A stretch of 64,000 bases of DNA from DATBJJ01 sp036556425 (GCA_036556425.1 DATBJJ010000103.1:62001-126000); one strand, 5' to 3'. Positions 6,297 to 15,896 are shown, numbered from the stretch's first letter. The notes: generated from the letters alone by a model not told the origin. Numbers and translations: made by a program.

Positions 6297-7775
6297 GTGC
6301 GCGCGTCGCCGATTGCGCTTTGCCGCGTGACGATGTGGGCGTTCATCGCGCTCGTCGTCACCACGACCATCGCCGACGCGGATCTCTGGGGCCACCTGCG
6401 CTTCGGCCTGGACGTGCTCGCGTCGAAGTCGCTCCACACGAGCGATCCCTACTCGTTCACGGCCGATCGGCCGTGGATCAACCATGAATGGTTGTCCGAG
6501 CTGTTGATGGCCGGCGCGTACGCCACGCTCGGATCGCTCGGCCTCGGACTCCTGAAGGTTGCGACGATCGGGATCGTCTTCACCACGCTCGCGGCGACCG
6601 CGCGCGAAGAGCACGCGCGTCCGCTCGCGCGCGATCTCTTCATCGCGCTCGCGGTCTTCGTGTCGTACAGCCGCACGCAAGTCGTCAGGCCGCAGCTGTT
6701 CTCGGTCGCCGTGTTCTGCACGATCCTTTATCTCCTTCGGCAGGCGGATCGCGGCCGACCGAAAGCGCTTTGGTTCGTACCTCTGTGCTTCGTGGCGTGG
6801 GCGAATCTGCACGGTGGCTGGATTGTCGGCGTGGCGGTGCTGGGCGTATGGATCGCAGGAGACTGGCTCGAGCAGCCAACGCTGAATCGTGCCGTGATGC
6901 TCGCGAGCGTCGGCCTGCTCTCGATTGCTGCGACGCTGATCAATCCGTACGGGTTGGGACTCTGGCAGTTCGTGATGGAGACGGTGCGGCCGGCGCGGCC
7001 CGACATCACCGACTGGAAGCCGTTGCTGCAATTGCCGCCGGCGGTCCTCGCGATCGAAGCGATTCTGCCGGTCGTCGCGCTCGCCGCGTGGTGGAAGTCG
7101 CGGGCGCTCTATCGTCCGGTCGCGCGCGACCTCGCCGTGCTCGCGCTGCTGACGATCGCGACCTTCCGCGTCGGCCGGGTCGACGCCTTCCTTCAGGTCG
7201 CGATCGCGTTCGTGCTCGCGCGGCCGATCCTCGCGCTGTTCAACTCGCTCGATTTCAACCTGCGGCCGAGCCTCACACGCGAGTCGACGGCGGTTGCCGT
7301 CCTCGCCGCGTGCTTGGCGTTATACGTCGGCGCCGCCGCGGTCCGGAATCTCCGCGTCATTCGCGTCGAGGGGTACTGGATCCCGGATCGCACGGCGGCG
7401 ATGCTCCTGCGCGACGCGCGGCCCGGCGCGAAGATCCTCACCTGGTTCGATTGGGGTGAATATGCGGTGTGGCAGCTCTCACCCGCCGGGATCCGCGTTT
7501 CGATGGACGGCCGGCGCGAAACCGTCTACAGCGATCGCGTGACGCAAGACCATCAGCGGTTCTACGCCGGGAACTTGGACATGGTCGACTATCCCGATCG
7601 CATCGGCGCCGATCACGTCTGGCTGCCGTCGAACTTTCCAATGATCGAACCGCTGACGCGCAACGGATGGGCAAAGGTGCTCGACACCGGCAAGTCCGTC
7701 GTGCTCGCGCGGAACGGAACGCCGATCGAGCACCGTCCGGTCGCCGAGGGCGACAAGATCTTTCCCTGGCCGTAA
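6297..7775 (+). CDS. Polytopic membrane protein, GT-C glycosyltransferase-like
   Basis: A 492-residue integral membrane protein with about ten hydrophobic helices and a C-terminal soluble domain (about residues 385-492, ILTWFDWGEYAVWQLSP...). An acidic residue in the first loop (TIADADLWGHLRFG), followed by INHEWLSE and RPQLFS and a WANLHGGW segment, resembles lipid-linked-sugar (GT-C/PMT-like) transferases. No member of this particular group is characterised to my knowledge, so the activity is only suggested. The start is GTG at 6297, immediately after the previous stop; the ATG 12 codons later is an alternative. It is probably in the same operon as the pseudo-receiver gene. Confidence 0.6.
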   Translation: MRASPIALCRVTMWAFIALVVTTTIADADLWGHLRFGLDVLASKSLHTSDPYSFTADRPWINHEWLSELLMAGAYATLGSLGLGLLKVATIGIVFTTLAATAREEHARPLARDLFIALAVFVSYSRTQVVRPQLFSVAVFCTILYLLRQADRGRPKALWFVPLCFVAWANLHGGWIVGVAVLGVWIAGDWLEQPTLNRAVMLASVGLLSIAATLINPYGLGLWQFVMETVRPARPDITDWKPLLQLPPAVLAIEAILPVVALAAWWKSRALYRPVARDLAVLALLTIATFRVGRVDAFLQVAIAFVLARPILALFNSLDFNLRPSLTRESTAVAVLAACLALYVGAAAVRNLRVIRVEGYWIPDRTAAMLLRDARPGAKILTWFDWGEYAVWQLSPAGIRVSMDGRRETVYSDRVTQDHQRFYAGNLDMVDYPDRIGADHVWLPSNFPMIEPLTRNGWAKVLDTGKSVVLARNGTPIEHRPVAEGDKIFPWP

Positions 7776-7929
7776 GCGTCATCGCCGGTCATTCCGCACC
7801 GGCAGGATTTGCGATACCTCAGAGTTTGGTCGTACGAAGAATCTGCGACCACTGATTCATCCAGCGCCGGGTTCTCGCGTAATTTCCGTCAACCGCTCGA
7901 CGGCATGAGCGTTGCCTCACGCCCGCGGC

Positions 7930-10368
7930 ATGACGCCGCACGAGCGACGAACGTGGCTAACGGGCTCGCAGGTCTTCGTTCGCGGCCGGCGTTGGCGGCT
8001 CGCGGGCACGATCGCCGGCGAGGATTGCGACGCGCTTCGCTTGATCGCGCTCGGCGCATCTGCGGCAGCTCCATCGCTGACGATCCTCGTTCCGTTCGAT
8101 CGCCCAACGGTTCGGCAGAACGCGACAGCCATCAAAGTCCTCAGGCCGCGCCGCTGGCTCCACGAGCTCGATCGCGTCCTCGCGAACCTGCATCCGTTCG
8201 GCGCGCTGTCGGAGACGGCGCGCGCGAGGATTCGCCTGATCGCGTATCAGCTCGAGCCCGCCCTTGCGGTACTCCGCGACGGCGCCACTCGTCTCTTGAT
8301 CGCTGACGCCGTCGGCCTCGGCAAAACGATTCAGGCCGGCGTGCTCCTCGCCGAACTGCACGCCTCAAACGATGGCTTTCGCGCTATCGTGATTGTCCCT
8401 GCCGGCTTGCGCGAGCAATGGGCGGCCGAGCTTCGCTCGCGGCTCAATCTCGCCGCCGCGGTCGTCGACGCCGCCTGGCTGCGCCACGCGCTCGCGGATC
8501 GTCCGCCCGACGTGAACCCATGGTCGCTGCCAGGCATCTACGTCGCGTCGCACGATTTCGTGAAGCGCGCCGAAGCGCTCAAGCCCCTCGAGGACGTCAC
8601 CTGGGATCTCGCGATCGTCGACGAAGCGCATCACGCGAGCCTCGGCACGGACCGCCGCGCCGCGATCGACGCGATTGCTTCGCGAAGCCTTCGCGTGGTG
8701 CTGCTCACGGCGACGCCGCCGCGCGATCCGTTGGAGTTCCAGGCGCTCTGCAGAATCGGACGTGAGGGGGAATCGGGAGAGTCGCCCGCGCTGTTCGCGC
8801 GCCAGAGAGCGGATGTCGAATCGAGCGTCCCGAGACGGAGCACGGTGCTCTGTGTAACGCCGTCTCCAGCGGAAGCGCGCATGCACGCGCTGCTGGACCG
8901 CTACACCAAAGAGGTCTGGAAGGAAGCGCGCGCGCGCGATGACGAGGGAGCGCGGCTTGCGTCGATCGTGCTGCGCAAGCGGGCGCTGTCGAGCGCCGGC
9001 TCGCTCGCGGCGTCTGTCGACCGCCGGCTGACGCTGCTCGTCTCTCCGGGTGCCGAGCAGATCGCACTGCCGCTCGACGATCGCGACGAGGATCCGCTCG
9101 ACGACGACGTTCCCGCGAGCGCGCTCGCGGTTCCAGGTCTTGCGGACGGCCGGCGTGAGCGGCGATGGCTGTCGGCGATCGCGGAAGCCGCCCGCAGCGC
9201 GGCTCGCGCGGAAACGAAGGTCGCGTATCTCCTGCGCCTGCTCCGGCGGGTGCGAGAACCCGTCATCGTGTTCACCGAGTATCGCGACACGCTGTTGCGG
9301 CTGCAGCGGCATGTGTCCGCGACCGGGCGACCGGTCGTCGTTCTGCACGGAGGAATGGATGCCATCGAGCGGTCCCGCGTGCCGCGCGCGTTCGATTCCG
9401 GGGCGCTGACGCTCCTCGCGACCGATGCGGCCGCCGAGGGCCTGAATCTCCAGCGCCATTGCCGCGTTGTCGTTCACTTCGAGCTGCCGTGGAATCCGGC
9501 TCGGCTCGAGCAGCGCGCCGGCCGCGTCGATCGCATTGGTCAAACCCGCCGCGTCCACGAGATCGCCCTCGTCGCGTCGTCCACCGCCGAGCGGCTCGTG
9601 ATCGCGCCGCTCACGATCAAGGCGAGTCAAAGTGGTGAGCCAGTGGGGCGGACGCCGATGCTCGGCGCGCTCACGGAATCTCGCGTCGCTGCCGCAGTGA
9701 TGGCTGGAATATCGGAGCTCCGCAAGTCGGTCGCCACGCCGCGACCGCCGCGATCGACGGTCTCGGTCGAAGCCATCCGGGAGGCCGAGCGCCTCGAACA
9801 TGTTCGCGCGCTGTCGAGGCGGTCGCCTGCGATTCGAGAAGCCGCGGCGATTCGGGACGCTCCATTCATCACGCGGCTGACGCGGAACAGAGCGAACGAC
9901 GGGTATCTCGCGCGTGCGCGGGCATCGCTAGTGTTGCTGTACTCGATCGCTCTCGAATCGAGCGATGGACGGCGGGCGCACGAAGAGATTCTCGCGCTGG
10001 CGGTGCCGCCGATGGCCAAGTGTTCTCCGAGTCGGCGCATGGAGCTTCGAGCGTTATTCGAGCCGGACTCCCGCGCGTCGGGCGCCATCGGTCAAGTCGT
10101 CGAGGACAAGTGCCGGGAGATCGCCGGACGCGTCAAGGCGGCAGACCATCGGCGACGGCAGCGGCTCGAGGAACGAAGCCGTGCGATCGACACGATCAAA
10201 CGATCCGCCGCACGGGTCCTCGTCCAACTCGCGTTGTTCTCCCGTCGCCGCCGGCAGGACGCGGAGCGCGATCCCGCGCCTGCGCCGGTCGAAACTCAGA
10301 ATCCGCCGCCATTGGAGATTCGCGCGCGGCTCATTGCAGGCGTCGTGATCGACGGGAGGCGCCGGTGA
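7930..10368 (+). CDS. SNF2-family helicase (RapA/DrmD-like)
   Basis: Superfamily 2 DNA translocase of 812 residues. Walker A GLGKT (about 129-133) lies in ADAVGLGKTIQAG, then DEAH at 231-234, motif III LLTATPP at 258-264. The second RecA lobe has VFTEYRDTLLRL, LLATDAAAEGLNLQ and the SNF2 signature LPWNPARLEQRAGRVDRIGQ. The C-terminal 250 residues are basic and unrecognised. I chose the ATG at 7930; a TTG at 7932 minus 20 (7912) is in frame. It overlaps the next gene (GTGA, 10365-10368), so helicase and methyltransferase are translationally coupled. DISARM class 1 pairs an SNF2 helicase (drmD) with an adenine methylase (drmMI), and this pair resembles that. drmA, drmB and drmC are absent here. 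A role in phage or plasmid defence is inferred. Confidence 0.85.
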   Translation: MTPHERRTWLTGSQVFVRGRRWRLAGTIAGEDCDALRLIALGASAAAPSLTILVPFDRPTVRQNATAIKVLRPRRWLHELDRVLANLHPFGALSETARARIRLIAYQLEPALAVLRDGATRLLIADAVGLGKTIQAGVLLAELHASNDGFRAIVIVPAGLREQWAAELRSRLNLAAAVVDAAWLRHALADRPPDVNPWSLPGIYVASHDFVKRAEALKPLEDVTWDLAIVDEAHHASLGTDRRAAIDAIASRSLRVVLLTATPPRDPLEFQALCRIGREGESGESPALFARQRADVESSVPRRSTVLCVTPSPAEARMHALLDRYTKEVWKEARARDDEGARLASIVLRKRALSSAGSLAASVDRRLTLLVSPGAEQIALPLDDRDEDPLDDDVPASALAVPGLADGRRERRWLSAIAEAARSAARAETKVAYLLRLLRRVREPVIVFTEYRDTLLRLQRHVSATGRPVVVLHGGMDAIERSRVPRAFDSGALTLLATDAAAEGLNLQRHCRVVVHFELPWNPARLEQRAGRVDRIGQTRRVHEIALVASSTAERLVIAPLTIKASQSGEPVGRTPMLGALTESRVAAAVMAGISELRKSVATPRPPRSTVSVEAIREAERLEHVRALSRRSPAIREAAAIRDAPFITRLTRNRANDGYLARARASLVLLYSIALESSDGRRAHEEILALAVPPMAKCSPSRRMELRALFEPDSRASGAIGQVVEDKCREIAGRVKAADHRRRQRLEERSRAIDTIKRSAARVLVQLALFSRRRRQDAERDPAPAPVETQNPPPLEIRARLIAGVVIDGRRR

Positions 10369-13300
10369 GCGGCGTTCAGCAAGGACGCATTCCGGGAATG
10401 CGCGGCTCGCTCCTATCGCAAGACGCGCTCGTCGACGCGGTGCCGGATCGGCTTCGAGGTCTCCTCGACGAGAGCGGCCGTGCGCGTGCGAGACGGCACT
10501 TGCGGCGTTGGCATCTCCCGCTTCGCCGCCAGCTCGGACCGGCGTCCGCGCCGCGCACGATTCACGACAGGCTCGCGGCGCCGCTCTTCGCGCAGCTCGG
10601 ATACCGCGTGCTGCCAGACGCCAGCGCCCCGGCTCGATCGGGAACCCTGCACAGTCTCCTGACAGTGGCCGGACGCACGGTCGCCGTTCTCGTCGTCGCC
10701 GGTTGGGGCGACGACGCGGCGGCGCGCTGGCGCGAATCCGTCCACTACGGCATCGCGCACGACGTGCGATGGTGCTTCCATCTCGCCGGTCCATCGCTTC
10801 GGATCGTCGACTGCGCGCGGACCTACTCACGGCAGTATGTCGAGCTCGAGCTCGATGCTGCGTTCGACGACGAGCGCGCCTTTGCGGTGTTGTGGGGGTT
10901 GCTGCGGGCCTCTGCCGCCGACGGCGGACTGCTCGAGCGGGCGATCGCGATCTCGGAAGATCATCGCGCCGTCGTTCGATCGTCGCTGCAGACGGGCGTC
11001 GACAGCGCGCTGCTCCATCTGCAGGGCGCGTTTGCCGCGGCGGCGCGCTCACGCCGCCGGCATGCGCCGGATCGCGCCGTCCAGTCCGCCTTCGACGAGG
11101 CGCTCATCGTCATCTATCGAATTCTCTTTCTGCTCTTCGCCGAGGCCCGCGGCCTCGTGCCGCGATGGCATCCGATCTTCCGCGACGGCTACACGATCGA
11201 GGCGCTTCGGCATCCGATCGAAACGCTGCCGCGACCGCGGGGTTTGTGGGAGACCATCCAATCGATCGCGCGGCTCGCGCATCGGGGGTGCCGCATCGGC
11301 GCGCTGCGTGTGACGCCCTTCAACGGCCGGCTCTTCTCGCCGACCGAGTCGCCGCTCGCGGATTCCGTTCCGCTCGACGACGGTGTCGTTCGTCAGGCGC
11401 TGCTCGCGCTGACGACGCGGCGAGCGCATGGTGGCCGTCAACGGATCGCGTATGGCGATCTTGGCGTCGAGCAGCTCGGCGGCGTGTACGAGCGCGTGCT
11501 CGACCTCGAGCCCAGGTCGATCCGCCGAGACTCGCGAAAGTCGACCGGATCGTTCTACACGCCGCGGGCGCTCACGGAGTTCGTCATTCGGCGCGCGCTC
11601 GCGCCGCTCGTCGAGCGCGCCTCCGCCGAGGAGATCCTGGCGCTGCGCATTCTGGACCCGGCGATGGGCAGCGGCGCGTTTCTGGTAGCGGCCTGCCGGT
11701 ATCTGGCGGCGGCGTACGAGCGCGCGCTCGTTCGCGAGGGGCCCGGCGGCAACGACGAGATCGACGAGCGCGATCGCGCGGACTTCCGCCGGCTGGTCGC
11801 GCAGCAATGTCTCTTCGGCGTCGACGTCAATCCGATGGCCGTCCAGCTCGGACGGCTCTCGTTGTGGCTGGCAACACTGGCGGCGGATCGTCCGCTCACG
11901 TTTCTCGATCACCGCCTGCGCGCCGGCAACAGCCTCGTCGGCGCGACGCCCGAAGACCTGTCGCGGCAGGCGCCCGGCGGACGCACGCGCGCGGCGCGCG
12001 CCGTGCCGCTGCCGCTCTTCGACGATCCCGCGCGCGACGCCGGAATCCTCGACGCCCTCGCCATTCGACGCTCGATCGCGGTGGAGCCAGGCGACACGCT
12101 GATCCAGGTGCGGGCGAAGGAGCACGCGCTGACGAGGCTCGCGCAGGAGAACGCGCCGCTCGCGCGTTGGAAGCGCGCGTGCGATCTGTGGTGCTCGTAC
12201 TGGTTCCCTCCTGCGAGCCGGCGTCGCATCGCGGTACCGTTCGGACCGCTCGCCGATGCGATCTTCGGGCGCGGCAGCTTGCCGCCGCATCTCGCCGCCC
12301 CGGTTCTGGACGACGTCCGATCGGTGGCCGAGCGCGAGAAGTTCTTTCACTGGCCGTTCGAGTTCCCCGAAGTCTTCCTCGCCGGCGGCAGATCGGGATT
12401 CGATGCGGTCATCGGAAACCCGCCGTGGGAAATGCTGCGCGGCGATCGAGGAGACGCGGATCGCCGCAGGTCCGCGCGCGATGCCGCATCCGTGCTGACC
12501 GGTTTCGCGCGCGGCTCCGGAGTCTACTCACTCCAAGGCGACGGCCATGCGAATCTCTACCAACTCTTCCTCGAGCGCATGATGTCGCTCGCGCGTCCGG
12601 GTGGACGGCTGGGCGTCATCCTGCCGTCAGGCCTCGCGACGGATCAGGGAGCCGGACCGCTGCGCCGCTACGCTTTCGATCGAACGGCAATCGACACGTT
12701 CGCCACGATCGAGAACCGCGAAGGAATCTTTCCGATTCATCGTGGGCTGAAGTTCCTGCTGCTGACGACAACGAAGGGCGCGCCAACGAGTTCGGTGCCG
12801 TGCAGATTTGGTTTGCGCGCGCCGGCGCAGTTGGATCGCGTACGAGAACTGGGCATCGACGCGGAAGCCGTGATGGTGTCGCGACGGCTTCTCGACCGAA
12901 CGGGCGGACGCGATCTCGCGGTGCCGGACGTTCGGTGCCGCGCGGACGTGGAGATCTTGAGTCAGCTTGCCTTCGCGTTTCCGGCTCTCGGCGACGCGAA
13001 CGGCTGGAACCTCGCGTTCGGCCGCGAGCTGAATGCCACCGACGACCGGCCGCACTTCGTCCGCATGCCGGAGCGCGGCGCGCTCCCAATCGTCGAGGGC
13101 AAGCTCGTCACGCCGTTTAGGGTCGACCTGAGCCGCGCTCGATTGGGAGTCCCACGCGCGGCGGCAGCGACGCTGCTCGATCCCGCGCGGACCTTCGATC
13201 GTCCTCGCCTTGCGTACCGCGACGTCGCCGCGGCGACCAACCGTCTCACGCTCATCGCCGCGATCGTCCCGGCCGGCGCGGTTACCACCCATACACTGTT

Positions 13301-13649
13301 TTGCGCGAAAGCGCCGCTGGATGCGGAATCTCTCAGTTACCTATGCGGGATGTTCAACAGCTTCGTCGCGAATTATCTGGTACGGTTTCATGTGGGGACG
13401 CACGTGACCGCGGGCATCATCAGCCGACTGCCGATGCCGCGGCCGGCGCACGGGTCGCGCGAGCTCGCCGAGATCGCCTCGCTCGCGGACAACCTCATCA
13501 CTAATTCGAATGATGGCGATACACGTGCCCGTTTACAAGCTGCGGCGGCCCGCGCCTACGGACTGTCGCCGGCGCAATTTCGGCGCGTCCTCGAGACGTT
13601 TCCGCTCGTCCCACGCGTGGATCGCGACGCGGCGCTCGCGGCGTTCTGA
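10365..13649 (+). CDS. Eco57I-type N6-adenine DNA methyltransferase (DrmMI-like)
   Basis: A 1094-residue SAM-dependent DNA methyltransferase. STGSFYTP (about 393-400) precedes motif I DPAMGSGAF (431-439). VDVNPMAVQLGRLSLWL follows, and motif IV is NPPW at 685-688, the gamma-class N6-adenine layout. The C-terminal 250 residues look like a target-recognition region of the Eco57I/PglX kind. The N-terminal 150 residues (APLFAQLGYRVLP ... VAVLVVAGWGDD) sit where type IIG enzymes carry a nuclease, but I see no D...ExK set. GTG 10365 is preceded by GGGAGG 7 bases away and overlaps the helicase stop. The frame is open 115 codons further up, inside the helicase gene, which I take as chance. There is no separate nuclease or specificity gene beside it. 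Confidence 0.85.
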   Translation: MSGVQQGRIPGMRGSLLSQDALVDAVPDRLRGLLDESGRARARRHLRRWHLPLRRQLGPASAPRTIHDRLAAPLFAQLGYRVLPDASAPARSGTLHSLLTVAGRTVAVLVVAGWGDDAAARWRESVHYGIAHDVRWCFHLAGPSLRIVDCARTYSRQYVELELDAAFDDERAFAVLWGLLRASAADGGLLERAIAISEDHRAVVRSSLQTGVDSALLHLQGAFAAAARSRRRHAPDRAVQSAFDEALIVIYRILFLLFAEARGLVPRWHPIFRDGYTIEALRHPIETLPRPRGLWETIQSIARLAHRGCRIGALRVTPFNGRLFSPTESPLADSVPLDDGVVRQALLALTTRRAHGGRQRIAYGDLGVEQLGGVYERVLDLEPRSIRRDSRKSTGSFYTPRALTEFVIRRALAPLVERASAEEILALRILDPAMGSGAFLVAACRYLAAAYERALVREGPGGNDEIDERDRADFRRLVAQQCLFGVDVNPMAVQLGRLSLWLATLAADRPLTFLDHRLRAGNSLVGATPEDLSRQAPGGRTRAARAVPLPLFDDPARDAGILDALAIRRSIAVEPGDTLIQVRAKEHALTRLAQENAPLARWKRACDLWCSYWFPPASRRRIAVPFGPLADAIFGRGSLPPHLAAPVLDDVRSVAEREKFFHWPFEFPEVFLAGGRSGFDAVIGNPPWEMLRGDRGDADRRRSARDAASVLTGFARGSGVYSLQGDGHANLYQLFLERMMSLARPGGRLGVILPSGLATDQGAGPLRRYAFDRTAIDTFATIENREGIFPIHRGLKFLLLTTTKGAPTSSVPCRFGLRAPAQLDRVRELGIDAEAVMVSRRLLDRTGGRDLAVPDVRCRADVEILSQLAFAFPALGDANGWNLAFGRELNATDDRPHFVRMPERGALPIVEGKLVTPFRVDLSRARLGVPRAAAATLLDPARTFDRPRLAYRDVAAATNRLTLIAAIVPAGAVTTHTLFCAKAPLDAESLSYLCGMFNSFVANYLVRFHVGTHVTAGIISRLPMPRPAHGSRELAEIASLADNLITNSNDGDTRARLQAAAARAYGLSPAQFRRVLETFPLVPRVDRDAALAAF

Positions 13650-13651
13650 GA

Positions 13652-13657
13652 TATAGT
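13652..13657 (+). promoter_or_regulatory. -10 element upstream of the GAF sensor gene
   Basis: TATAGT lies directly after the methyltransferase stop, 32 bp before the ATG at 13690. No clear -35 is seen. It separates the GAF gene from the helicase-methyltransferase module. Confidence 0.4.
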
Positions 13658-13689
13658 CACGAGATCTCGCGGAGAATTCTTTCTCGCCG

Positions 13690-14730
13690 ATGCCGTCCTC
13701 AGAAGATCGCGCTCCGGTCTGGGCCATCTGGCTGCTGATCGTGTTCGGCGCCGCGCAACCAGTCGCGTGGGCGCTCGGCGTCGGCCTTCCGCGCCACCCT
13801 CTCGCGCTCGTTCCGCTGCTCGTCGTCTGGATCGCCCTCCTCGCGCTCGCCGCGCTTGCCACGCGTCGAATCACCGCGCTCACACAGCAGTTGATGCAGA
13901 AGCGGCAGGCGCACGCCGTCACGCTGAGCGAAGTCGATCAGCTGCAGACGCAGAACGCGATGCTCGACATCATCGCGCGATCCGTCGACGTGCCGCTCGC
14001 GTTCCAAGCACTCGCGTCCCGCGTGGCGCGGCTCGTCTCATGCGATCGCGTCGGCCTCGCGCTGCTGTCTGAGGACGGCCGAGAGTTCCAGACCTACACC
14101 GCGCGCGTCCAGCAGGAGGAGCGCCGGTCGCGCCCGCGGCCGGAAATCGTCTTCAAGGTCGAGAGGACGCTGCTCGGGGAAGTCGTGCAATCGGGAAAGC
14201 CGATGCTCATCCCCGAGATCTCGAAGGTCGCGCCGGACTATCTCGACGCCAACATCCTCCTGACGTCAGGATTCAGCTCGGCGCTCCTCGTCCCGCTGGT
14301 CTCGCGCGGCCGCGCGGTCGGCACCCTCAACGTCGTCGCGCGCCAACCCCACGCGTTCACGCAGACGCACGTCGATGCGCTCCATCCGATCGCCGAGATC
14401 CTCGCGGTCGCTTGGGTCGCTCAGCAGCTGCACATGACGCTCGGCAAGCACCGGACGATGGAAGTGATGTCGGATCTCACGCTGGCCGTCGCGGCGGAGA
14501 TCAACGGCGCGCTGCAGACGATCATCGGGCACTGCGATTTGATCGAACGCGGCCAGTCCGATCCCGCGCTGCAGCGCGATTTGCGGACGATCACGGCGCA
14601 GGCGCAGCGGATCATGCTGCTCCTCGACAAAATGCGGACCGCCGCCCACGATCGCCTACGCGAGACGACGGACGCGATCAGCCAGGAAGGGCTCACGGCG
14701 GGCGACGCCGTCGACGAGAAACACATCTAG
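13690..14730 (+). CDS. Membrane GAF-domain sensor with a degenerate histidine-kinase DHp segment
   Basis: A 346-residue protein with two N-terminal membrane helices (about 11-30 and 38-58), a short linker and a GAF domain (about 95-245; VGLALLSEDG, SALLVPLVSRGRAVGTLNVV). The C-terminal helical segment resembles the kinase dimerisation domain: LAVAAEINGALQTIIGHCDLIERG aligns with the usual L..VAHEINNPL..I motif. The phosphoacceptor His is Ala269, and no ATPase domain follows. It therefore cannot be a conventional sensor kinase. It may be a ligand-sensing scaffold or partner for another kinase. It converges on the DUF1634 gene, sharing the CTAG stop overlap at 14727-14730. Confidence 0.75.
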   Translation: MPSSEDRAPVWAIWLLIVFGAAQPVAWALGVGLPRHPLALVPLLVVWIALLALAALATRRITALTQQLMQKRQAHAVTLSEVDQLQTQNAMLDIIARSVDVPLAFQALASRVARLVSCDRVGLALLSEDGREFQTYTARVQQEERRSRPRPEIVFKVERTLLGEVVQSGKPMLIPEISKVAPDYLDANILLTSGFSSALLVPLVSRGRAVGTLNVVARQPHAFTQTHVDALHPIAEILAVAWVAQQLHMTLGKHRTMEVMSDLTLAVAAEINGALQTIIGHCDLIERGQSDPALQRDLRTITAQAQRIMLLLDKMRTAAHDRLRETTDAISQEGLTAGDAVDEKHI

Positions 14731-15038
14731 CCCGCTCGCGCGCTGAGCGCGACGATCATCGTCACCGTCAGCTGCACGAGCACGACGGCGGTGACGAACA
14801 CGAAGAACCAGTCGCGCATCCGCGCGTACTCGACGACGGAGAACAGGACGCGCATCGCCGGCGTCGCCATGAGAATCAGCAGGCCGACGCTCAGAAATCG
14901 AGGCGCGAGCGGCGTGCCCTGCGCACCGAGGAACAGCGCGAGCCCGCACACGAGCGCCGCCGCGCTGAGCGTGATGCCCGCGAGGAACAGACGTCCGAGG
15001 CGGCGTTCGAGCCGCGCGATGCCGTGTTCGTTCTCCAT
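14727..15038 (-). CDS. DUF1634 small membrane protein
   Basis: A 103-residue protein with three hydrophobic helices (LFLAGITLSAAALVCGLALF, FLSVGLLILMATPAMRVL, FVFVTAVVLVQLTVTMIVA). This matches DUF1634, which is very often encoded next to TauE/SafE exporters. Its ATG at 15038 shares one base with the stop of the TauE gene (TGATG), so the two are translationally coupled. Its function is unknown; a subunit or modulator of the exporter is the natural inference. Confidence 0.82.
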   Translation of the reverse strand: MENEHGIARLERRLGRLFLAGITLSAAALVCGLALFLGAQGTPLAPRFLSVGLLILMATPAMRVLFSVVEYARMRDWFFVFVTAVVLVQLTVTMIVALSARAG

Positions 15039-15862
15039 CACATGACTTTGAAGAAATAGAGCACGGAGACGAGCGCCAGCACGATTGCCATCAGCAGCTT
15101 GACCGAGCGCGCCTTCGCGCGTCCACCGAAATAGAGACCCGCGCGCGAGCCGGCGAGCACGCCAAGCACCGCCGCCGCCGCGAGCGGCGGATGGATGTAG
15201 CCGTTGGCGTACTGGATCGGCACCGAGGCGAGCGCCGTGACGCCGATCATCAGCGCGCTCGTGGCCGCGGCCGCGCGCAGCGGCACGCCACACCATGCGA
15301 TGAGCATCGGCACTTTCAGAATGCCGCCGCCGATCCCGAGCGAGCCCGACACGATCCCGGCGGTGGCCGACACCATCATCGCGACCGGCAGGCGCTTCAC
15401 GCGATACGCGATCTCGCGGCCGCTCTCCTCGTCGAAGTATCGGCCGCCGAGCCTGCCTGGATCGATCTTCGGGTCGAGCACGTTGCGCCGATCGAGCCGC
15501 GTGATCATCAGCGCGGCGATCGCCGCGGTCACGACGGCGAACCAGATGTAGAGCATGCGCTCCGATAAACGCTCGAACGTCAGCCCTGCGGCAAGGCCGC
15601 CGGCCGCCGACGCGACCTCGAGCACCATGCCGAGCCGAAGGTTGATCAGATTGCGCCCAGCGGTGCCCGCGGACACGGCACTCGAGGTCGCGATCACCGT
15701 CATCAGGCTCGTCGCGATCGCCACCTTGATCGGAAGACCGACGACGCTGTTCAGGAAAGGGACGAGGAAGACGCCGCCGCCGATGCCGAGAAGCGCGCCG
15801 AGTCCACCGGCGAGCACACCAGCGATCATGACGACTGCGATGAGGATCGGAGTGATGATCAC
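15038..15862 (-). CDS. TauE/SafE family membrane exporter
   Basis: A 274-residue permease with the duplicated TauE/SafE architecture. The GIGGG motif appears in both halves (LLGIGGGVFLVPFL near residue 25 and SLGIGGGILKVPML near 175), separated by a charged cytoplasmic loop. Family members export sulfite, sulfonates or related sulfur anions. It is coupled to DUF1634 downstream and divergent from a persulfide-dioxygenase-like/rhodanese gene, which supports a sulfur substrate such as sulfite, although the substrate cannot be read from sequence. Confidence 0.88.
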   Translation of the reverse strand: MIITPILIAVVMIAGVLAGGLGALLGIGGGVFLVPFLNSVVGLPIKVAIATSLMTVIATSSAVSAGTAGRNLINLRLGMVLEVASAAGGLAAGLTFERLSERMLYIWFAVVTAAIAALMITRLDRRNVLDPKIDPGRLGGRYFDEESGREIAYRVKRLPVAMMVSATAGIVSGSLGIGGGILKVPMLIAWCGVPLRAAAATSALMIGVTALASVPIQYANGYIHPPLAAAAVLGVLAGSRAGLYFGGRAKARSVKLLMAIVLALVSVLYFFKVM

Positions 15863-15896
15863 GCGCGTTGGGATCGTGCGAACGGCCGGAACCGAA

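Noticed and set aside
7784..7803. GCCGGT/ACCGGC inverted repeat after the polytopic membrane gene, considered as a terminator
   Set aside because: A 6-bp stem with an 8-base loop and no T-tract; too weak to annotate.
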